Shown in pieces: positions 57,107 through 64,000 of a stretch of DNA of 64,000 nucleotides (its first letter is position 1; every line of letters begins with the position of its first letter). The stretch is taken from contig NC_080588.1 in the NCBI RefSeq assembly GCF_029962835.1, forward strand, positions 17,378,001-17,442,000. Reading direction: 5' to 3'. Made by a program: the position numbers and the translations under genes. Source of the DNA: Magnolia sinica (taxonomy: Eukaryota; Streptophyta; Magnoliopsida; Magnoliales; Magnoliaceae). The notes beneath the pieces were generated by a model. The model was not told the origin of the DNA and did no database searches. It was given only the letters and a program-made list of their open reading frames with translations.

Positions 57107-57930
57107 AATGAACAAGATGACTAAAGTGACACAGAACACAGAGTTCAACGTCACGCCTCTTCTATCAGTTGAAAGGATTCCCCAACAAGCCGAATATATA
57201 TGCTGTGAAACCTAACTTTTTCACCTGACAAACCAAAGGCAAAAAAAAAGAAAAGAAAAAAAAGACAGCCTTGAAATTCATCTGAAACTCTTCTCACCCA
57301 AATATGAATCAAGGGATAGAACAATTTGGCTTGGGGATTTGCTCCAAAGAGAAAATGATCTCCTCCTCAAATATTGAAGCAGATCAATTTGAGAGAAGGC
57401 GGCAATTCAATAGCTGCTAAAATGGAGCATGCTTCTATTCTATAAGAAGGCATTGGTTGCTTCATCAGATATGATCAGAGAATAGAATATCAGAAACTCA
57501 AAAGTCTTCTTCATTTTCTTTTCTTTCTTTTCTCTGCTTTTTATTGGTTATCAAAACACTTGGGACATGGGTTTTATGATGATGATGATGCTTTTTAATA
57601 AAATAAAAATAAAAATAAAAATCTAAGGATTCAAACTCAGCTGATTCTCTCCACATCTTCCAGAGAGAGACCCAATTCAGGAAAATGAAAAATGTAATCT
57701 TCCTTAGAAATGAATAGTAAATCCTCCTTTCTGAAACTCGGATATTAGCATGAATGGATGAGAAAAGATGAAATGATTGGATGGAAGTGTCAGGAGAGGT
57801 GATTCAGAAACTGGTTTCAGATGAGGATAATAGATGCTCATGAACCAGCATTCAATGGAGGAAGTTAATGATGTTGTCAATTCCATTCATTTGGATAGTG
57901 CCCAGTCCGGATGGTTTTTCCATAAGCTTC
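57107..57930. promoter_or_regulatory. Upstream region of EXO70
   Basis: Probable 5' UTR and promoter, read on the minus strand. It holds polypyrimidine/polypurine stretches (57238-57270, 57505-57535), an ATAAAAATAAAAATAAAAAT repeat (57600-57622) and GATGATGATGATGC (57579-57592). No clear TATA box position can be assigned. Confidence 0.4.
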
Positions 57931-58669
57931 TTTTCAACATGTTGGAAAATTGTGAGAGCCCTCATTCGTGCAGCCATGTGTGAGATGTCTAATGGAGATA
58001 ATATGCTTACAACACTCTCCACTACATAGATCTTGCCAAGGTATCCCGTATCGGTTGGCGTAACAGTGCCCTCCGATACTGATACGGATATGGGGGCATA
58101 AATGCCCGTAACGGTGCAAATTTTATTTTTTTGTCAAAAAAATATGAAAAAATATGGATTAAATCCAGAATATTCTAACCATTCCAAATATACATTCATT
58201 TATAAACTGGAACATGTTTATGGTAGTGTAACGGTCCACTCTTTGGTGAGAAGTTGTATCGAACTGTCTAATAAATTTATGAACCAGACAACTTGGATTT
58301 GCGATGCAGGACATAAAAATTAAATATGATATGCGAGATTTCAGGCTTAAGATCACGTTAGTTCAGAAACAATTACACAAATTCCATATCCCACATGAAA
58401 GTCCAAACATTCAATTAAGGGGAATCTATGCGGGTCTAGGCCTACACATGATAGGGCTGGATCAATAAAAATTATGAACCAAACGATACTAAAAGATAAG
58501 AAATAATCATCTACGCATGCAAAGTAATCAGTCTCTAATCCAAGGGATTCAAAAATTCCAATTCGAGGAACCCATGGGAAAAAAAATTGGCAAATAACTT
58601 AGGAAAAACGTAATCTAGGGTTAAGATTCATGAAAAATAGCTATAAGAGGATAAAAGAGGATAAAAACC
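57931..58669. other. Spacer, no gene; repeat fragment at 58040-58120
   Basis: 58040-58120 contains GTATCGG, CGATACTGATACGGATA and GCCCGTAACGG, short inverted words typical of a diverged dispersed repeat. The rest shows no coding signal. Confidence 0.35.
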
Positions 58670-59519
58670 TGAGCCAAAAGATGATCCCGCGTGTGTACAG
58701 CAACAATGGCATAAACGGACGTGCGTGTGATCTCGGCCGCACGTGTGTGGGGCTCACTATTCAGAAAAAGGCCAACTTAGCCTTGGTCGGTCAGGGATGG
58801 TCTCCAAAACCTCCAAATTTCAGCTCGATCCGATGTACGGTTTGTGCGTGGTGCTCCGACGAAGTTTCAACTCGCCTGCGGGCCGAAATCTGGAAACCTG
58901 CTATAATGAAGATATCTGATGTAACAAAAGGACGAATTCGAAGTACGAATGGTGGAGGAAGATGAAAAAAAAAGATGATGGAGGATGGGGGTGAATCGGG
59001 ATCGATGTGGCTTCGCATCACGGTAGTTAGCCCTTCGAAAAGGGAGGGCTTCGCACCCACTTTTGAATTCTTCCACAACTCACAAAGAGAGCAGGAAAAT
59101 AAAGTAATTTTTTTATTAACTTCAATGAATCAAAAGAACTACAAGGGGTGCTTATTTATAGGAAAAATCCTATACCCCAAAACTCGCACCATGTGCGCAA
59201 CCTATTACTTGGTGATGAAGTAAACTAAAATAAAAACCAAACAAAGAAATCTAAAGTGTTCACAATGTTCTAAATAATAACAATAAGCAAAACCTAAAAT
59301 ATGAAATCAATCCGATGAGTGGGCCACGATCACGAGATCCCATAATGGGCTTTTCTTGACTATCGGGCCCACTTTTTTTAACAAAAACTTGTCTTCTAAC
59401 TAGGAGGCCCTCCCTGGACGTCATTATCGAGTCAGATCGATGGTGGGGTCCTCCTTCTACATACGTACGTGCGTAGGGGTGGTAGTGTGCGGGCGTGCGT
59501 GTGCACGATGTCCTCATCA
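58670..59519 (-). repeat. 3' LTR of gypsy 2 (boundaries tentative)
   Basis: On the minus strand it begins TGATGAGGACATCGTGC right after a polypurine tract (GTCGGGGAGAGT, 59520-59532). The end TTTTGGCTCA at 58670 is chosen only for its CA. The partner LTR is outside the window, so the ends are unverified. Confidence 0.5.
59151..59162 (-). promoter_or_regulatory. TATA box of gypsy 2 LTR
   Basis: The minus strand reads CCTATAAATAAG, a strong plant TATA element, at a plausible U3/R position about 360 bp into the LTR. Confidence 0.55.
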
Positions 59520-59539
59520 ACTCTCCCCGACTGCGAAGA

Positions 59540-60980
59540 TTTCGCTACTGGCGAAATAAAACTCTTGAACCGCTATAGGATGTCAGGATCAAGTCTCTGA
59601 AGCTCCTCTTCAGTGAGCCACACGCTGTCTGAAGCTGGGCATGACTTCCATTTAACTAGGTATTTCTAAAACCCGCCATCCGAAGTGAAAATTATCTCAT
59701 GGTTCAGGATATCTTCTATTTCCTCTCTGGGTGTGTGAAGGCTAGGTATGGGAGGCAGAGGCTGGGATGAAAGGTCGGGAAGAGGCCATGGATCAAAGGG
59801 TAAGGCTGGAGCATCAGCATGGGTGGGCGAAGGGCCGGACAAAGTATCAGTGGGTCCCTAAAAAGCAACTAGATCCTCCACATTGAATGTAAAACTAATT
59901 CTCATAGAAGGTGGAAGATCTACCTCATACGCATTGAGACCGTTTCGCTTTATAATTTTGAAGGGCCCAGTGCTATGCGCGTGTAACTTACAAACGACCC
60001 CTAGAGGGTACCACTCGAGCCTGATGCGGACCATCACAGAGTCCCCAATATTGAACTCTTTGAAACGTCTATTTTGGTATGTAGAAAATTTGTAATGTTC
60101 ATTACTAGTAGTGATCTTTCGCCTGATTTCTTGATGCAATGAATGTATGTGATGCGCAAAAGACTCTGTAGACTCTGATGGCCTATGGGACAATGACATA
60201 GGGATAAGATCAATAGGCTTCTTAGGCTTATAACCAGTAACGACTTCAAAAGGACTTAGACCTGTAGACCTATTGACAGAACTATTCTATGCAAACTCAG
60301 CTATGGGTAGTACGGCGTCCCATGTCCTGGAATGCTCCCCCACTAAACATCGAAGTAAACTCCCTAAGCTCCTATTAACTACCTCAGTCTGGCCATCGGT
60401 CTGAGGGTGATAGGCAGAAGAAAATTGGAGCCTAGTATTCATCATGTGTCATAGTGTCTTCCAAAAGTAACTCATGAATCTCACATCACGGTCAGACACT
60501 ATGGTTTTTGGTAACCCATGCAGTTTGACGACCTCACTAAAGAATAGCTTGGCAACATGAGAGGCATCGCAGGTCTTAGAATAAGGAATGAATTGGGCAA
60601 TTTTAGAGGAACGGTCCACGACAACAAATATGGAGTCATTCTTTCGAATAGTCTTGGGAAGTCCAAGCATGAAGTCCATACCGATGTCCTGCCAAGGGAT
60701 AAATGGGACTGGCAAAGGTGTATATAATCCTTTATTCTGTTTCCTCTACTTTACCAGTTGACAAGTACGACATTGCCCTATAGTTTTGGCCACGTCTTGC
60801 TTGAGGCTTGGCCAATGAAATCTATCCTCCATTAGGGCAATGGTCTTGTCACGACCGAAATGACCTGCGACCCCCTTGAATGTAACTCCTAGATAAGAAA
60901 ATCACGAAGGGAGGTGCGTGGTATGCACAGGTGGTCACTCCTAAACAAATATCTGTCCAAAATCAAATACTCACTGTTAT
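59540..60980 (-). pseudogene. pol: Integrase with chromodomain, gypsy 2
   Basis: Core blocks: [20 protein letters not shown] (60715-), with first Asp, and [15 protein letters not shown] with second Asp. The frame stops at 60449. Beyond it are QFSSAYHPQTDGQTEVVNRS (Glu present) and SPFEVVTGYKP. The C-terminal GPFKIIKRNGLNAYEVDLPP is at about 59940. The chromodomain at about 59711-59550 has NHEIIFTSDGGF, KYLVKWKSCPASDSVWLTEE and LQRLDPDIL, interrupted by TAG codons at two sites. The chromodomain is thought to guide integration to particular chromatin marks. Confidence 0.83.
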
Positions 60981-60989
60981 CTCTTAACG

Positions 60990-62232
60990 GACTCTCTAAT
61001 AAAGACGTATACACAACCCCAAAATCTGGATACTCAAAATAGTCTTCTTTGATGCGCTCAAGGCCGTAACTTCAACGCTCATGGAGTTGAGTAATGCGAC
61101 TCGACGACTTAACGCATTGGAAGGCTTATTCTCTACACCGGCCTTGTGCTTAAGCACAAAAGTATACTCTTGAAGAAATTGAATCCACTTAGCGTGCTTG
61201 GGGCTTAATTTCTTCTGAGAGTTCAAGTATCTTAAGGCCTCGTGATCTGGGAATAAGACAAATTCTTGCAGTAACAGGTAATGTCACCAATGGCGTAGTG
61301 ATTGCACTACCGCGTAGAATTCCTTGTCATAGGTGGAATATCTTTGCTTCGCCTCATTCAGTTTCTCACTAAAAAAAGGTGACAGGGTGCCCTTCCTGGC
61401 TAAGTACTCCTATGCCGACTCCTGGCATGTCACATGCGACTTCAAAAGCTTTTAAAAAATCTGGAAGTCGCGTGACTGGAGCTTCGGTCATCTTGACCTT
61501 TATTTCCTTGAAGGCTTACGAGGCGGCCTTTGTCCATTGAAACTCTCCCTTTTTTATGCAGTCCATGATGGGAGCCACAATGGAACTAGAGCCTCGAATG
61601 AGCCGCCTATAAAAAGTGGCTAAGCCATGAAAGTTGCGCACCTCATGAATATTACGAGGTTTAGGCCAATTAACGATGGCCTTAACCTTCTTGGGATCTG
61701 CCGATATGCCCTCAGCTGACATAATAAAACCTAAGAAGATCACACTACTAGACAAGAACGCGCACTTCTTTAGGTTGGCGTACAACTTCTCGACCCTAAG
61801 GATCCCACAAACCTGCCTCAAATGGTTGAGGTGTTGCTCCTTAGTCATGTTATAAATCAAGATATCATCAAAGTATACAACCAGGAACTTCCCCATGAAG
61901 GGTCTCAACACTTGTGTCATCACACGCATGAAAGTGCTTAGGGCATTAGTTAACCCAAAAGGCATAACTAGCCACTCATATAGCCCATCCTTCGTCTTGA
62001 AGGCCGTCTTCCACTCATCACCAGGGCGTATACGGATTTGGTGATACCCACTTTTGAGGTCGATTTTTGAGAAGATAGTATCATTGGTCATCATATCAAG
62101 CATGTCATCAAGACGCGGTATGGGAAACCGATACTTGATTGTGATTTTGTTGATGACCCTACTTTCAACACACATCCTCCATGTGTCATCCTTCTTAGGT
62201 GTAAGAATGGCGGGCACGGCACACGGATTCAT
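60990..62232 (-). pseudogene. pol: Reverse transcriptase and RNase H, gypsy 2
   Basis: A 238-codon frame (62232-61516) covers [58 protein letters not shown], intact catalytic [28 protein letters not shown]. RNase H follows with stops; its last part is SPKHAKWIQFLQEYTFVLKH (61200-61140). Confidence 0.87.
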
Positions 62233-62303
62233 GCTCTCTCGAATGAAACCCTTCTCTAGGAGTTCATCAATCTACCTCTTCAACTCAGCGTGCTCTTTTG
62301 GGT

Positions 62304-62955
62304 TTATTCTGTAATGCGGGAGGTTTGGTAGAGTTGCCCAGAGATTAAATCAATGGCATGCTGTATATCCCTCATAGGGGAAAGCTTATTCGGTAAATCA
62401 TCAAGAAAAACATCACGAAACTCATGTACTACTTGAATGGCCTCAGTGGGTAACTCTACGCTAGTCTCTGGTACACTCTCCCTAGCTAGAAGGGTGTATA
62501 TCATCGAGTTTGCCTCCGTCTCTCGCTCAAAGTCTTTGGCATTCAAAATATGAAGCGGTTTGGACTTGGACTTCGACTCCTTCACTTCTTTTAAGCCGCT
62601 CACGCCACTCTGTGTGGTGAATTCTTTTCCAGTTGTATTCTTGGGTGGCATAGGATTTAGCTTGACATTCTTGCCCTCAAACCAGAATGTACACACATTT
62701 GAACGACTAAATATGGTAACATCCCTGTCATAGAGGCCACGGCCTACCCAGAATGGCATGGCTCACATCCATAGGAACAACATCATACCAAATTGTGTCT
62801 TTATAAGATCCGAACTGAATAGGGACAAGACAGCGGTGCGAGACTGGAATGGATGTTTCATCAACCCAGGAGACTCTATAGGGTTGAGGATGGGCTTCCA
62901 GCTTCAAGCCCAAACGACTCATAGTGCTAGCACAACTACCACTATCCACAATCAT
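62304..62955 (-). pseudogene. pol: Protease and linker, gypsy 2
   Basis: MIVDSGSCASTMS (62955) has an intact D-S-G aspartic protease active site, followed by VDETSIPVSHRCLVPIQFG and VSHAILGRPW. A frame change at about 62740 leads to the linker before RT (EFRDVFLDDLPNKLSPMRDI), the usual sequence just upstream of RT. Confidence 0.83.
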
Positions 62956-63986
62956 TTTACAGCTCTTTTCCCCACATTTTGCATAAGTGTAGAAGATCGT
63001 GTGCGGCGCCAGTCATTAGTGTTCTTGGCTTGAACCAGGGCGCAACGCACAATTGCGAGGGTCACAGACTCTTGTGCTCCCTCTTCCTCATCACTAGGGG
63101 TTCCGACTCGCTCATATTCCTCCATCTCACTATCACTCTCTAGGGGCACTACTTCTACTTGCCCATCAATAAGGAGTACTTTGGTGCCCTCTCTCGTGCC
63201 GCACTGATGAGCAAAGTGACTAAACCCCTGACACCTAAAACACCTAGTGGCTCCACTTCCACGTGAACTAGACCCGACAATCTCTTTACCCTTATCATCC
63301 TTAGGTTTGGGCTGAACATTAGGGGAAGGTTTGTTTTGGAATCCCGTGTTAGGTCTAGCCCTAGAGGGGTTGGCCTTAGCACCGGATTCGCGAAAGTCAA
63401 ACCGCCTTCCCACAGATACTTTAAGGTATTGCTTGACATCTAACACTATTTGGTACAACTGTTCGATAGTGTCTATGTCTTTGGCAAGCAATTCTCTCCT
63501 AATGCCAGGACGGAGGCCCGTTTTAAAACGAAAAAGGGTGAATATGGGGTCCTCATCAACCTCACAGCGGGTCAAGTACTCTTCGAATTTCTCAATATAG
63601 TCAGCAACACTCATGGAACCCTGTCGAAGAGACTGCCACTCCTCAATTAATCGTAGGCGATAAGAGAAAGGGAGATACTTCTCTTTCAGCGTTTCTTTCA
63701 TTTCTCCCCAATGGACTATTAGGAGTTCCCTCGCTCTTTCTTTTTGTCGCTCAACTGTCGCCCAAAACCTCTTTACTTGACTCACAAGTTTCATCTTGGT
63801 GAATCGAACTCGTCGAGCATTCGACATATCATACCACTCAAAATAGTGGTCTATATCCGCCAACCAATCTAAAAAAGCTTTAGAGTCTAAGTGGCCATCA
63901 AAAGTAGGGGCAACTACTCTATCTCCCTTGAGGAGTTGCGCATCTGGGTCATATTGGTTATGATGTCCCTCACGGGGTGGGTGCAC
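62952..63986 (-). CDS. gag: gag polyprotein, gypsy 2
   Basis: An uninterrupted frame of 344 codons. The capsid-like region has FDGHLDSKAFLDWLADIDHY, WGEMKETLKEKYLPFSYRLR and QGSMSVADYIEKFEEYLTRC. It is followed by a basic, Pro-rich region and one CCHC zinc knuckle (CFRCQGFSHFAHQC), then an acidic tail. The 3' end overlaps the protease frame by four bases, in a different frame. The start at 63986 lies 15 bp from the window edge, so a further upstream start is possible. This is the only intact gag here; in a family with frameshift expression the overlap could be functional rather than a lesion. Confidence 0.8.
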   Translation of the reverse strand: MHPPREGHHNQYDPDAQLLKGDRVVAPTFDGHLDSKAFLDWLADIDHYFEWYDMSNARRVRFTKMKLVSQVKRFWATVERQKERARELLIVHWGEMKETLKEKYLPFSYRLRLIEEWQSLRQGSMSVADYIEKFEEYLTRCEVDEDPIFTLFRFKTGLRPGIRRELLAKDIDTIEQLYQIVLDVKQYLKVSVGRRFDFRESGAKANPSRARPNTGFQNKPSPNVQPKPKDDKGKEIVGSSSRGSGATRCFRCQGFSHFAHQCGTREGTKVLLIDGQVEVVPLESDSEMEEYERVGTPSDEEEGAQESVTLAIVRCALVQAKNTNDWRRTRSSTLMQNVGKRAVK

Positions 63987-64000
63987 AGGTGCGCGCCCAT

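Larger units (their letters stand above)
58670..64000 (-). mobile_element. Ty3-gypsy chromovirus, partial (gypsy 2)
   Basis: Minus-strand order from the right edge: gag, protease, RT, RNase H, integrase, chromodomain, polypurine tract, 3' LTR. The 5' LTR and possibly the first gag residues lie beyond the window. A C-terminal chromodomain marks the chromovirus branch; I cannot assign the clade. There are multiple frameshifts between blocks (at least four frame changes), so it is inactive. Confidence 0.85.

Noticed and set aside
57104..57154. Signal peptide on the EXO70 protein (VFCVTLVILFI)
   Set aside because: It precedes the first ATG; the frame there has only a GTG. Exocyst subunits are cytosolic and peripheral.
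58040..58120. Possible tRNA- or SINE-like segment (GTATCGG...CCCGTAACGG)
   Set aside because: No A/B box pair or cloverleaf could be drawn; the short inverted words look like a decayed dispersed repeat.

Overview
The window is nuclear DNA of a flowering plant. It holds one recognisable host gene, an intron-less EXO70 exocyst subunit on the minus strand at 55160-57106. Nearly everything else is transposable elements and tandem repeats. The evidence for a plant is a CACTA transposon end (CACTACTAGAAA), two Ty1-copia elements of the Sirevirus/Maximus type, two Ty3-gypsy elements (a Tat/Retand type with an antisense ORF, and a chromovirus with a C-terminal chromodomain), degenerate telomere-like repeats, and many foldback MITEs with a 'GTCCATCCATTT' core. 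I recall that core from magnoliid-type genomes, but this placement is a weak inference.

Layout. 1-7962: right part of a non-autonomous CACTA element with a roughly 4 kb CCTAAA/CCTATAA array inside it. 7966-8412: foldback MITE. 8768-15003: probable very long Tekay/Del-type LTR containing compound minisatellites and an antisense solo LTR (10470-11773) with a perfect 5-bp target duplication. 15162-25399: decayed Sirevirus-like copia element, plus strand. 25945-26775: two MITEs. 26780-53110: a satellite of about 165 bp, split by a Harbinger-like element (28016-29872) and by a Tat-type gypsy element on the minus strand (29948-52830, TSD GTCCC). The gypsy element carries a second Sirevirus-like copia (30429-40890, TSD AGATC) inside its left LTR. 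It also carries a 2-kb insertion flanked by 37-38 bp direct repeats inside its integrase region. 53565-54658: two more foldback MITEs. 55160-57106: EXO70. 58670-64000: gypsy chromovirus, minus strand, running off the right edge.

How the parts relate. The nesting gives a relative history: the satellite came first, then the Tat-type gypsy, then the copia element in its LTR. The copia and gypsy coding regions are all broken by stops and frameshifts. Several catalytic sites are lost: protease and reverse transcriptase in the older elements, and zinc-knuckle cysteines in the first copia. None should be autonomous. The best-preserved retroelement reading frames are the 632-codon integrase/RT frame and the 298-codon 3' ORF of the second copia. 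Points most worth a second look are the telomere-like array inside a CACTA element, the palindromic CGACTAGTCG motifs shared by the copia LTRs and the region before their extra 3' ORF, the apparently spliced antisense ORF of the gypsy element, and the 37-38 bp duplication around the 2-kb insertion.
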